In this document: positions 1 through 8,278 of the stretch, piece by piece | Layout: each line of letters begins with the position of its first letter | How positions within the stretch are numbered: the stretch's first letter is position 1 | Assembly (NCBI GenBank): GCA_022711175.1 | Contig: JAKLFM010000030.1 | Coordinates: forward strand, 1-35,337 | DNA from: Bacteroidota bacterium | Lineage (GTDB): Bacteria; Bacteroidota; Bacteroidia; Bacteroidales; UBA4417 | Reading direction: 5' to 3' | DNA length: 35,337 nt | Notes under the pieces: model-generated | What the model saw: only the letters and a program-made list of their open reading frames with translations | The model's database searches: none | Told to the model about the DNA's origin: nothing | Translations under genes and position numbers: made by a program

Positions 1-536
1 CCTAACGATGGTAGTGAAATACCCCAGTCAATGGTCAGCATTTTCAACAACCTGTATATCCATCCTCTCACCGGCCAGGGTAATGACCCCATAAATCCTT
101 TGAGCTTCATGGTTTTGCGTTCATCACCCTTACGCGAATGCGCAATTTTTTCCTGAATCAGGCTCACCGATTCTTCCAGTGTAAGCTTATCCGCATCCGG
201 GAGATGTATGGTGCCCATCTGTCCGTCGCGTAACAGCACACTCACAACTGCATCAACATGATCGCGCCTGTATATTTTTCCACGCCGGACATAGGTATTC
301 AGTTCAGGTACCTCGGTTGACATGGCCCTTGCCACTGCAAGGGTAAAAATGTGGGTCAGGGTTATTTTAACTCCCTGGCTTCGTTTGAGTTTTACATATT
401 CATCGAGATCAGTAATGTCGAGTTCCACAAACCCGACAATCTTCGAATCGACCGGCTTGCGGTACATAGCGGTGGCGACTTTTCGCCAGGCTGTATTGAG
501 GGATGGTCCGGTTTGCATTTGGTAAAAATAGAACAT
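1..536 (-). CDS. 2-oxoacid dehydrogenase E2-type acyltransferase catalytic domain, 3' part missing
   Basis: The reverse strand reads open from about 536 to the left edge without a stop. The product contains AWRKVATAMYRKP, VGFVELDIT, LTHIFTLAVARAM and LNTYVRRGKIYRRDHVDAVV, and near the edge LTIDWGIS. This order of blocks matches the chloramphenicol-acetyltransferase-like catalytic domain of E2 (lipoyl acyltransferase) proteins. No lipoyl or peripheral-subunit-binding domain precedes it, so it looks like the free-standing E2-like proteins seen in Bacteroidota. The catalytic HxxxDG end lies beyond the window and cannot be checked. The start is uncertain: ATG codons exist at 518, 536, 590 and 596, and the longest version adds a short hydrophobic stretch. 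Family assignment is confident; the acyl substrate is unknown. Confidence 0.72.
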   Translation of the reverse strand, partial: MFYFYQMQTGPSLNTAWRKVATAMYRKPVDSKIVGFVELDITDLDEYVKLKRSQGVKITLTHIFTLAVARAMSTEVPELNTYVRRGKIYRRDHVDAVVSVLLRDGQMGTIHLPDADKLTLEESVSLIQEKIAHSRKGDERKTMKLKGFMGSLPWPVRGWIYRLLKMLTIDWGISLPSL

Positions 537-682
537 TCCGCCTATGCTCACAATAAAAAAATTCGAACGGTTAAAGCAGCCAATTCTCATTTGCATTCAA
601 GCAAACTGTATGTGTAGTCACTTTTACTGATAAGATCAATTAACCATATGAAAACCCATTGCATTATTAATCGTACAATTTT

Positions 683-1513
683 ATGTTGAAAGTCGGGATA
701 CTTTGTGCCACATCGCTGAACAAATTCAATGCTGAAGTTTTGATGCAGATCGCCAAATCAGTAACCGGAGTGTCGTTGGAATGTATTATTGATGAACGGC
801 CGCTTGAGAGTAATTACCAACGATTCAAATCAAGCCTGAGAGAAAGGCGGGGCGCCTACGTACTTTTTATATCGCTCTACAAAATTTTCAGAAAGAATGG
901 CCGACGATTTGTCACGCAAGATATCAGCAAATTCTATAAAATTCCATTTCAGACTATTTATGATCCCGCATCGGTCAATTTTCCTGAAACGATCAAATCA
1001 CAGGCGTTCGACATCCTGGTACATTTGAATGGTTTCGACGGCGTTATAAATAAACGGCTTTTCGAAATTCTGCCGGTTGGCGTTTTGGCCTATCATCACG
1101 GAGATTTGAGGGAATATCGCGGACAACCGCCGGCATTGTGGGAACTGTTTAACGGTGAAAACTCGGTAGTATCAACCATTCAGAAGCTGAATGAATGGAC
1201 CGATACCGGAATTCCAATTCTTGAAAAAGAAGTTCCTATACTAAAAACCGACAATCTGCTGAGTTTGCGAAATCGCCTGTATTCCTCCGTAACTACGTTG
1301 ATGGCACAAGCCCTGCTTCATTATGCCCAAGGGAAGCCTGAACCTCCGCACCCGGGAACTTATGGCACATTGTATGCCGATCCAACCATCATTGAGTGGA
1401 CCATACTTCAATTCAGAATTTTACGCCGTAAAGCGAGGCATTGGAATTCGAAACTTCCAAAAATATCCGTACTTGAATTTGTATTCTCAGAACTCAAGAT
1501 CAGGAATCGCTGA
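683..1513 (+). CDS. Formyltransferase-fold protein (methionyl-tRNA/sugar formyltransferase family)
   Basis: A 276-residue protein with a formyltransferase N-terminal fold (Formyl_trans_N). It starts MLKVGILCAT and carries the diagnostic segment GVLAYHHGDLREYRGQPPALW at residues 133-153, followed by a WTDTGIPI segment at 172-179. In characterised members the active site is Asn-x-His plus an Asp in the later DTG motif. Here His139 and Asp174 appear conserved, but the Asn position is occupied by Tyr137. No C-terminal FMT tRNA-binding domain is visible, so it is unlikely to be the housekeeping Fmt. It may formylate an amino-sugar or another small amine, or be catalytically altered. It stands alone between a divergent E2-like gene and a lipoprotein gene, so context gives no substrate. 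Confidence 0.72.
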   Translation: MLKVGILCATSLNKFNAEVLMQIAKSVTGVSLECIIDERPLESNYQRFKSSLRERRGAYVLFISLYKIFRKNGRRFVTQDISKFYKIPFQTIYDPASVNFPETIKSQAFDILVHLNGFDGVINKRLFEILPVGVLAYHHGDLREYRGQPPALWELFNGENSVVSTIQKLNEWTDTGIPILEKEVPILKTDNLLSLRNRLYSSVTTLMAQALLHYAQGKPEPPHPGTYGTLYADPTIIEWTILQFRILRRKARHWNSKLPKISVLEFVFSELKIRNR

Positions 1514-1605
1514 TAATGTACTGATTTTGTACACTTTAGACTATTGATCCTTATAGGAGTCTGTTCAGCATATTATTGTCCACAATCTTTTGATGAGTTA
1601 TATGT

Positions 1606-1613
1606 TACCTTTG
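1606..1613 (+). promoter_or_regulatory. Bacteroidota -7 promoter box (TACCTTTG)
   Basis: TACCTTTG matches the phylum's TAnnTTTG -7 consensus and lies 18 bp before the ATG of the EEP lipoprotein gene. No TTG at the normal -33 spacing was seen. Confidence 0.5.
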
Positions 1614-1631
1614 GGCTGTTAATACTGCCCA

Positions 1632-2756
1632 ATGAAAACATTATTACGAAAAAAGGCCATAGTGTGCATCGGTATTTGTGCGATGATATCCTTACTGTTT
1701 TTTTCATGTGAACCGCTTGCCACAAGCTTCGACGATACCGAAGACGCCGTGCTGTACCAGGCATCCACGCTCCGGCAAATACCACAGCCCGATTCGTCCA
1801 TAAAGGTCATGACCTGGAACATCAGGTTCGGGATTGGCCGTTCTCCCTGGTTTGGCGATGCCTGCGGCAATAACACAGTATTTACCAAAGAGGAAGTAAT
1901 GCCGCATCTCGATTCGATCGTGGATGCCATCAACATGATAAGGCCTGATATACTGATGCTACAGGAATGCGATGTTGCTTCTCAGCGGACTGCTTACACC
2001 AATGATCTTCAGTATATTATCGACAATACGTATTTTAACTATGCTGCGTATGTTCCTGAATGGAAAGCGCAGTTCATCGCAAGCGACGGACTTGGACGTA
2101 TGGACATGGGACAGGTGATCCTGTCGCGGTGGCCAATTACTGACTCGAAAAGGATAAACCTGGCAGCGCGGGGTGACCAGAGTGGATTGGTAAATTATTT
2201 CTACCTACACTCCTGTATCATTACCGGTAATATCAAAATTCCGGGGTTCGAAGAATTTTCAGTGCTCAACATTCATGCTTCGGCATTTGCCACTGACGAT
2301 ACCAAGAAAAAACACTACGAGGAGTTTAAATCCATGCTCGACAAAATTGATGCTGAGGGCGGCTATTTCATCGCAGGTGGCGACCTCAATGAATTGCCTC
2401 CCGGAAGCGATTCAACCGACTTTTGTTTTGAAGATATGTGCCCGGGCGAATCGTTTCACCAGCCCGGCGATGACCCGCAACACAAGGACGGCAGCAACTA
2501 TACTCCCGAAATCACCTGGCTGCAACCTTTGTACGACGCATACAAATGTGCAGTACCGCTTGATCGTTACCAGCAAAACCAGGAAGCCTATTTCACCCAC
2601 ACCACACGCCCGGGTCATTTTTGGGACCGTACCCTCGATTATCTATTCACTAACCACCGTTGGGTAAAAGATTCGGATGTCACCCACCAGTATCTGCTCA
2701 GGTATTCCGACCACGCACCGGTAACAGCCAGGTTCCTCCTGAAAAAGGAAAATTAG
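1632..2756 (+). CDS. Endonuclease/exonuclease/phosphatase-family lipoprotein
   Basis: A 374-residue secreted protein. The N-terminus is basic and hydrophobic and ends in LLFFSC with Cys26 as the likely lipidation site. The rest is an EEP (DNase I/sphingomyelinase-like) fold with its metal and catalytic motifs in order: TWNIRFG at 61-67, LQECD at 110-114, LNIHASAF at 212-219, GGDLNELP at 249-256, DRTLDYLFTN at 332-341 and YSDHAP at 358-363. All key Asn, Glu, Asp and His positions are present, so it should be an active Mg-dependent phosphodiesterase or phosphatase at the cell surface or in the periplasm. The substrate (nucleic acid, phospholipid or inositol phosphate) cannot be told from sequence. 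A -7 box lies just upstream. Confidence 0.88.
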   Translation: MKTLLRKKAIVCIGICAMISLLFFSCEPLATSFDDTEDAVLYQASTLRQIPQPDSSIKVMTWNIRFGIGRSPWFGDACGNNTVFTKEEVMPHLDSIVDAINMIRPDILMLQECDVASQRTAYTNDLQYIIDNTYFNYAAYVPEWKAQFIASDGLGRMDMGQVILSRWPITDSKRINLAARGDQSGLVNYFYLHSCIITGNIKIPGFEEFSVLNIHASAFATDDTKKKHYEEFKSMLDKIDAEGGYFIAGGDLNELPPGSDSTDFCFEDMCPGESFHQPGDDPQHKDGSNYTPEITWLQPLYDAYKCAVPLDRYQQNQEAYFTHTTRPGHFWDRTLDYLFTNHRWVKDSDVTHQYLLRYSDHAPVTARFLLKKEN

Positions 2757-2800
2757 AAAATCATAAGATCATTGTTTAAACCATTTTATTTCAAGAACTT

Positions 2801-3583
2801 ATGAAACGGACATTCCTGGCATTCGCACTCTTATTGATCTTCACGGCACTGTTGCAGGCACAATCGCAGTTTACAGGCAGGTTTATGGGCTACAATACCG
2901 CTTACCTTTTGCCCGAAAAGAAATGGGAAAGCGGTATCAGGCAGCCACTTCGCGTAGGGTTATCGCAAAAAGCGGAGATATACTCCACCGTCCTTGCCCT
3001 GCCACTTACCCCAAATGCAGGAATTAAAATAGCATGGGGAGAGTTGGGCGGTTTCAGATTTGCCACTGCGCATTCGCTGAGTGTGCCTTCGCCGGTTCTT
3101 AATATGCTGAGCCGCAATGGGATCGGTGGTTTCATCTCGCCCGAGTTCACCTTTCCGTTTATTTTATCCATCAATAACTCTGTGCTCGCCTCAAGGCCGC
3201 TGTGCTATTCAGCCTTGCTCACTATTAAAGCCGAATTTCTCTTTGCCCTTAGAGGCGGCGAAATTGACCCGCAGTCAACCATTGACCTGCCGATCATGTA
3301 CCCGCGCATGGCGCATTACTACAAGGGAACATCGGTGAGACTTGCGGCAAATGTAAGAGCGCCCATCTGCCATAAAGCCGGCGTGGAAGAAGGAGTTGAA
3401 GTATTCATGATTACCAGGTCCGGGAATAACTTCTTTGCTGAGAATACAGGCTATGTTTACTGGAAAATGTGTAAAAAAATGCGATTGAAAGCCGGGTATA
3501 ACCTTTCGTATGGCTCCTACCCTTTCGGGAATCACTGGCAGCTATGGCCTTCGGTTGACCTGTTGCTAGGAAATCTCAGATAA
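2801..3583 (+). CDS. Predicted secreted/outer-membrane beta-barrel-like protein
   Basis: A 260-residue protein with a clear Sec signal peptide (MKRTFLAFALLLIFTALLQA, cleavage likely near residue 20-22). After that come alternating polar and hydrophobic strands rich in aromatic residues and glycine, such as GYNTAYLLPEKKWESGIRQP and MRLKAGYNLSYGSYPF, as in small outer-membrane barrels. No family was recognised. It lies 44 bp after the EEP lipoprotein on the same strand and may be co-transcribed with it. The surface location is inferred from composition only. Confidence 0.6.
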   Translation: MKRTFLAFALLLIFTALLQAQSQFTGRFMGYNTAYLLPEKKWESGIRQPLRVGLSQKAEIYSTVLALPLTPNAGIKIAWGELGGFRFATAHSLSVPSPVLNMLSRNGIGGFISPEFTFPFILSINNSVLASRPLCYSALLTIKAEFLFALRGGEIDPQSTIDLPIMYPRMAHYYKGTSVRLAANVRAPICHKAGVEEGVEVFMITRSGNNFFAENTGYVYWKMCKKMRLKAGYNLSYGSYPFGNHWQLWPSVDLLLGNLR

Positions 3584-3615
3584 ACAACATCCGGAATTTA
3601 TAACTCGATCCCGAA

Positions 3616-4056
3616 ATGCAAAAAGTTCCGCGTTGCCTCTATTGTAATGCAGGCTCAGAGACAACAGCCCTGAAGCAGGAAACGGAAAAAATTGCCGGTC
3701 TTGATAAAGGATTTCACTATTGCAGCGATGCCTGTCACCAGGGAATCGTCACTTATGCTGCAACCGTCAGCCATGAATCGAACCGTTTCCTGCTGCTGAT
3801 ATTGGGCGCCGCTTTTTCATTCATCCCGTTCGTACTCCTTGCACTTCTTACTCCATACCATGGCGTTATCTCCTCGCTTGCCATAGCCATGCCATTGATA
3901 CTTGTCGGTTTAGTAATTACCCGGTATCCGTTTGTAACGCCCGAAACGATCAGATTTTGGGGAATCAGAAAAAGTGTGGCAGTGGCGAAGCGGCTTGGAG
4001 TTGGCATGATACTGCTGGGTGTTGCAGCCGCGGTAGTGCTTTGGCTGTTGCGTTAG
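3616..4056 (+). CDS. Small membrane protein with N-terminal Cys4 zinc-ribbon-like motif
   Basis: A 146-residue protein of no recognised family. The N-terminus holds two Cys pairs, CLYC (Cys7, Cys10) and CSDAC (Cys36, Cys40), spaced like a zinc ribbon. Residues from about 58 to the end form three hydrophobic segments (roughly 58-80, 84-104 and 126-145) joined by short basic loops. The layout is a cytosolic metal-binding knuckle tethered to the membrane. It follows the barrel-like gene by 32 bp on the same strand. Function unknown. Confidence 0.6.
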   Translation: MQKVPRCLYCNAGSETTALKQETEKIAGLDKGFHYCSDACHQGIVTYAATVSHESNRFLLLILGAAFSFIPFVLLALLTPYHGVISSLAIAMPLILVGLVITRYPFVTPETIRFWGIRKSVAVAKRLGVGMILLGVAAAVVLWLLR

Positions 4057-4201
4057 AATAAGACTGCATGCTGCTGTTGGTTACAACTTTTTAACATCTG
4101 CCTATAAATTTCTGTCAATCTGAACCATAAGGCCTGTTTTTGGTTTAAATTGCATTGATTTTTCGAGCATATAGTATTTGAAACATAATAATCCATAAAA
4201 C

Positions 4202-4660
4202 ATGCAGGTATTTGCTGCCAATGTAGAAGAATACATTTCCCTGGTTCCGGACGATCGCCGGGAAGCATTCATGAAACTTCGCGAAACAATACAGTCAGCC
4301 ATTCCCAAGGGTTTCAGAGAAGAAATGAGTTACGGAATGATTGGCTATGTTGTGCCGCACTCAATTTATCCTTCAGGGTACCATTGCAACCCCAAACTCC
4401 CTCTTCCCTTTGTCAGTATTGCCTCACAGAAAAATTTCATCAGTTTTTACCATATGGGAATCTATGCCAATCCCTTGTTGCTTGAATGGTTCACAGGAGA
4501 ATACACGAAGCAAACCGGCACAAAGCCCGATATGGGTAAAAGTTGCATCCACCTCAAAAAGCCCTGGAATATTCCTTACGCACTTTTCAGTGAACTGATG
4601 GGCAAAATCACGGTGCAACAATGGATAAATTTATATGAATCGAACTACAAGAAAAAGTGA
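4202..4660 (+). CDS. DUF1801 domain protein
   Basis: A 152-residue cytosolic protein that resembles the DUF1801 (YdhG-like) family. Supporting segments are VEEYISLVPDDRREAFMKLRETI near the N-terminus, EEMSYGMIGYVVP in the middle, FISFYHMGIYA, and a C-terminal KSCIHLKKPWNIPYALFSELM. The length is normal for the family. The biochemical role of the family is not established. A 145-bp AT-rich spacer separates it from the previous gene, so it may have its own promoter, but no -7 box was identified with confidence. Confidence 0.7.
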   Translation: MQVFAANVEEYISLVPDDRREAFMKLRETIQSAIPKGFREEMSYGMIGYVVPHSIYPSGYHCNPKLPLPFVSIASQKNFISFYHMGIYANPLLLEWFTGEYTKQTGTKPDMGKSCIHLKKPWNIPYALFSELMGKITVQQWINLYESNYKKK

Positions 4661-4719
4661 ACCAAATCGTTAATTATCAGATAATAAACCGTTAACCAAC
4701 CTTAACCAAAACCAATCCC

Positions 4720-5301
4720 ATGAAAATCCTGAAAAACATCCTTTATGCAATCGTCGGGCTGATTGTAATCATGCTGCTCATCGGCCTTTTTGTTTCGAAA
4801 GACTATGCTGTTGAACGGCAGGTAACCATCGACAAATCAAAAGATGTTGTTTTTGATTATGTCAAATACCTCAAAAACCAAAACACTTATAGCGTTTGGA
4901 TTAAAGCTGATCCCAACATTAAAACCAACTTTACGGGAACCGACGCAACTCCGGGATTTATTTCAGCCTGGGAAAGCCTCGATAAAAATATTGGCAAAGG
5001 AGAACAGGAAATCACAAAAATTGTTGACGGCGAGCGTATTGATTACGAGTTAAGGTTTATGGAGCCCATGAAAGCTACCAATCTGGCTTACATGACTACC
5101 GAATCAGTCACCGAGGGGCAGACGCTGGTGCGGTGGGGCTTCTCCGGCCATATGAAATACCCGATGAACCTTACATTGCTATTCATGAATATGGACAAAA
5201 TGATCGGCAAGGATTTTGAAGATGGACTCCTCAATCTCAAAACCATTCTCGAATCGCAACCGGCGCCCATGCCTGCCGATACATTGGCAAAACCCGAATA
5301 G
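4720..5301 (+). CDS. Membrane-anchored SRPBCC (polyketide cyclase-like) protein
   Basis: A 193-residue protein with one N-terminal transmembrane segment (about residues 7-28) followed by the SRPBCC helix-grip pattern. That pattern begins with YAVERQVTIDKSKDVVFDYVKYL, continues with a central WESLDKNIGKGEQEITKI strand region, and ends with a long C-terminal helix (MNMDKMIGKDFEDGLLNLKTIL). Proteins of this type bind hydrophobic ligands in an inner cavity; the ligand is unknown here. It ends 7 bp before the next gene, so the two are likely co-transcribed. Confidence 0.72.
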   Translation: MKILKNILYAIVGLIVIMLLIGLFVSKDYAVERQVTIDKSKDVVFDYVKYLKNQNTYSVWIKADPNIKTNFTGTDATPGFISAWESLDKNIGKGEQEITKIVDGERIDYELRFMEPMKATNLAYMTTESVTEGQTLVRWGFSGHMKYPMNLTLLFMNMDKMIGKDFEDGLLNLKTILESQPAPMPADTLAKPE

Positions 5302-5308
5302 CCATTTA

Positions 5309-5953
5309 ATGCCCGAAAATCAAATCAGAAACAGGCTGTACAACCGCATTGGGGCTATTGTAATCATAGCAGTAGCCGTAATTCTCCTTTTTCGGTTTGT
5401 AAGCCTCAAAATCACAGAGCGGAATACACGTATTGAGAATGACATTATTCTTGACAAGCTCCAGGCAACGGCTAAACTCGTGATTTGGGAGCAGGATTTC
5501 AAGATCGTGAATATTACCACGATGGAAAAGAAATACTTTGGCTCCGACCTCCTGAAATTTACTGAAAAAGTGTCAACCACCGCCCGAGGGCGTATCGGTT
5601 TTCATATTGACCTTGGCGATACTGTGAATACACACTTCAGGGTTGAAAAAGATTTGATCGAAATTCATGCACCGTTGCAAATCACCTACGTGAGCGTTGA
5701 CAACAGTACCATTGAGCAAATCAAGGAAGCATCGTACGATCCAACCCTCGAAATCGACAATGAAGAGATCATCAGGCGCCTTGGTGAAATTGCACTGCGT
5801 CAGCAACTTCAGCCTGCTCTCGCGAAGGCCTCAAAGCTCACCCTTTCACAACAGGAGAAAAGCCTGGAGTCCATTACCGGTAAACCGGTGAAGATCGTAC
5901 TTACCGGCATGCCATCACTGGAAAGCGGACTTAAAAAGATAAAAATGAACTAA
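5309..5953 (+). CDS. DUF4230 domain membrane protein
   Basis: A longer reading frame opens upstream at 5216, but the ATG at 5309 (MPENQIRNRLYNRIG) is preferred because it starts just after the SRPBCC stop and places the single transmembrane helix at residues 14-31. The 214-residue product continues with segments typical of DUF4230, such as ARGRIGFHIDLGDT and LGEIALRQQLQPAL. The bulk is expected outside the membrane. Function of the family is unknown; the tight spacing to the SRPBCC gene suggests co-expression. Confidence 0.72.
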   Translation: MPENQIRNRLYNRIGAIVIIAVAVILLFRFVSLKITERNTRIENDIILDKLQATAKLVIWEQDFKIVNITTMEKKYFGSDLLKFTEKVSTTARGRIGFHIDLGDTVNTHFRVEKDLIEIHAPLQITYVSVDNSTIEQIKEASYDPTLEIDNEEIIRRLGEIALRQQLQPALAKASKLTLSQQEKSLESITGKPVKIVLTGMPSLESGLKKIKMN

Positions 5954-5984
5954 ATACATTCATATCACTGTCAATAACATCACA

Positions 5985-8135
5985 ATGAAATCATTAACCA
6001 TTCTTGCGGCCGGAATTATTTTCCTGGCAAGCTGCCAATCAGAATCTGCAATGAAAAAAGCTTACCAATGGCCCGATGTGCCTGCTCCTGTATGCGAGAA
6101 GAAAGCAAAAGACCTTGTTGCGCACGGCGATACACGAATTGACAATTACTACTGGCTGAACGACTACTTCCGCAAAGGTCCCGACAGCACCAAAGTGGTA
6201 GACTACCTTAAAGCCGAAAACGTCTACCTCGACACCATGATGGCTGGTACAAAGGACTTTCAGCAGAAGCTATACGACGAAATGAAAGCCCGCATCAAGG
6301 AGAAGGATGAAAGCGTACCGGTTTTCAAAAACGGTTACTATTACTATACGAGGATGGTCGAAGGCAAAGAATATTATGTGTATTGCCGCAAAAAAGCAAG
6401 CCTTGAAGCACCCGAAGAAGTTCTTCTCGATGTCAACGAGATGGCAGAAGGATCAGAATATTTCGCAGCTTCCGGCTTTGCCGTAAGTCCTGACAATAAT
6501 CTGCTTGCCTACGGCGTGGACAAGGTTTCGCGGAGGCAGTATGCACTTTACGTTAAAAACCTTACTACAGGGGCTATAACTCTCGAAGTGACGACCGGTA
6601 CGGGAGGAAATCCAGTGTGGGCAAGCGATAACAAGACACTTTTCTATGCTAAGAACAATGCCGAAACATTGCTTTCTGAAAAAATCATGAAACATACCTT
6701 GGGCACTCCCGATAAAAACGATGTGGCGGTTTACACCGAAAAAGACCCGACGAACTATATAGCCGTATGGAAAAGCAAATCCGATAAGTACATTTTTATC
6801 ACCTCCGAATCAACACTTAGCAGCGAGCTGCGTTTCATCCCTGCCGATAATGCTTCAGCACAATTTGTTGTTTTTCAACCCCGTATGAAAGATGTTCTAT
6901 ACAGTGTCGAACATCTGAACGACAATTTTGTCATCCTCACCAACCTCGAGGCCTTGAATTTCAGGCTCATGCAAACACCCGTGGGGAAAACCAGCCGTGA
7001 AAACTGGACTGAAATTATTGCCCATCGCCCCGATGTTCTCGTTGAATCGTTCGAACCGTTTAAAGACTTTATGGTTGTTACCGAGCGCAAGGACGGGCTT
7101 ATCAATTTCCGAGTGATGGATCTCGCGGGCAAACAGGAGCATTATATCAAATTCGACGAGCCGGCTTACCTTGCTGCAACTGATGCCAACGCCGATTACA
7201 ACGCAAAAGTGTTCCGCTACAGCTACACATCGCTTACAACACCGCGATCGGTGTATGACTACACGATGACTGACCGTTCGAAAAAGCTGATGAAGCGGCA
7301 GGAAGTGATCGGCGATTTTAAACCCGAGAATTACATTACCGAAAGGCTGATGGCCAAAGCTGCTGATGGTTCCGAAGTTCCCATTTCGCTGGTTTACAGG
7401 AAAGGCCTGAAGAAAAACGGCAACGCCCCGCTGCTTCTCTATGGTTATGGTTCCTATGGCTACAGCATGGATGCTACCTTCAGTAGCAGCAGGCTGAGCT
7501 TGCTCGACAGAGGATTCGTGTATGCCATTGCACATATTCGCGGCGGACAGGAAAAAGGCCGCCAGTGGTACGAAGACGGCAAAATGCACAAGAAGATGAA
7601 TACTTTCACCGACTTTATCGCCTGCGCCGAATATCTTGTTAATCAAAAGTTTACATCACCCGAACACCTTTATGCCATGGGCGGCAGTGCCGGCGGACTG
7701 CTGATGGGCGCCATCGTAAATCTCCGTCCCGACCTTTGGAATGGTGTCGTTGCCCAGGTGCCTTTTGTTGATGTGGTGACCACCATGAGCGATCCCACCA
7801 TCCCGCTCACCACAAACGAATACGACGAATGGGGCAATCCAGCCAGTAAGGAAGACTACGACTATATGAAATCGTATTCACCCTATGACAACGTTGAGAA
7901 GAAAGCTTACCCGAACATGCTGGTAATGACCGGATTGCACGATTCGCAGGTACAATATTTCGAACCGGCCAAATGGGTAGCCAAACTCCGGGAATTGAAG
8001 ACCGACAAAAACGTGCTCCTTCTTAAAACCAATATGGAAACCGGCCATGGCGGCGCTTCCGGCAGGTTTAAGTACCTGAAGGATATTGCCCTCGAATATG
8101 CGTTTATGTTTGCGCTGGAAGGGATCAGCGAGTAG
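5985..8135 (+). CDS. S9A prolyl oligopeptidase / oligopeptidase B-like lipoprotein
   Basis: A 716-residue serine peptidase. The N-terminus is a lipoprotein signal ending in LASC (Cys17). An N-terminal beta-propeller (about 30-420) precedes the alpha/beta-hydrolase domain. The nucleophile is Ser568 in MGGSAGG, the acid Asp653 in HDSQV, and the base His688 in TGHGG, so the catalytic triad is complete. GYGSYG and IAHIRGGQEKGRQWYEDG are characteristic of the oligopeptidase B / protease II branch, which cleaves short peptides after basic residues. Lipid anchoring would place it in the periplasm or at the surface, where it could digest peptides for uptake. It ends shortly before a bidirectional terminator. 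Confidence 0.92.
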   Translation: MKSLTILAAGIIFLASCQSESAMKKAYQWPDVPAPVCEKKAKDLVAHGDTRIDNYYWLNDYFRKGPDSTKVVDYLKAENVYLDTMMAGTKDFQQKLYDEMKARIKEKDESVPVFKNGYYYYTRMVEGKEYYVYCRKKASLEAPEEVLLDVNEMAEGSEYFAASGFAVSPDNNLLAYGVDKVSRRQYALYVKNLTTGAITLEVTTGTGGNPVWASDNKTLFYAKNNAETLLSEKIMKHTLGTPDKNDVAVYTEKDPTNYIAVWKSKSDKYIFITSESTLSSELRFIPADNASAQFVVFQPRMKDVLYSVEHLNDNFVILTNLEALNFRLMQTPVGKTSRENWTEIIAHRPDVLVESFEPFKDFMVVTERKDGLINFRVMDLAGKQEHYIKFDEPAYLAATDANADYNAKVFRYSYTSLTTPRSVYDYTMTDRSKKLMKRQEVIGDFKPENYITERLMAKAADGSEVPISLVYRKGLKKNGNAPLLLYGYGSYGYSMDATFSSSRLSLLDRGFVYAIAHIRGGQEKGRQWYEDGKMHKKMNTFTDFIACAEYLVNQKFTSPEHLYAMGGSAGGLLMGAIVNLRPDLWNGVVAQVPFVDVVTTMSDPTIPLTTNEYDEWGNPASKEDYDYMKSYSPYDNVEKKAYPNMLVMTGLHDSQVQYFEPAKWVAKLRELKTDKNVLLLKTNMETGHGGASGRFKYLKDIALEYAFMFALEGISE

Positions 8136-8191
8136 AGCATATGCACACCGCTATTCCGGGTGATGAGTTCATAGCTTACTGAACAATTGCT

Positions 8192-8216
8192 AAAAGGCTC
8201 CGATAATGGGCCTTTT
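8192..8216. terminator. Bidirectional terminator between S9 peptidase and miaA
   Basis: A 7-bp perfect inverted repeat AAAAGGC / GCCTTTT (8192-8198 and 8210-8216) with an 11-nt loop lies between the two convergent genes. The A/T flanks give a U run on either strand. Confidence 0.6.
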
Positions 8217-8278
8217 GCCTTTCGTAATTCAGGATTACCAGCCTTACCGCGCTTTTCGGTAGTAAATGAACTCAATTT

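Noticed and set aside
351..617. Short plus-strand frames near the left edge
   Set aside because: They are antisense to the E2-like acyltransferase, whose conserved blocks are clear on the minus strand.
5216..5308. Longer N-terminus for the DUF4230 protein
   Set aside because: It would overlap the SRPBCC gene by 86 bp and add a polar stretch before the membrane anchor; ATG 5309 is a better start.
6897..7646. A 249-codon open frame on the minus strand
   Set aside because: It lies entirely antisense to the S9 peptidase, which has a complete catalytic triad and domain structure. The antisense product resembles no known protein.
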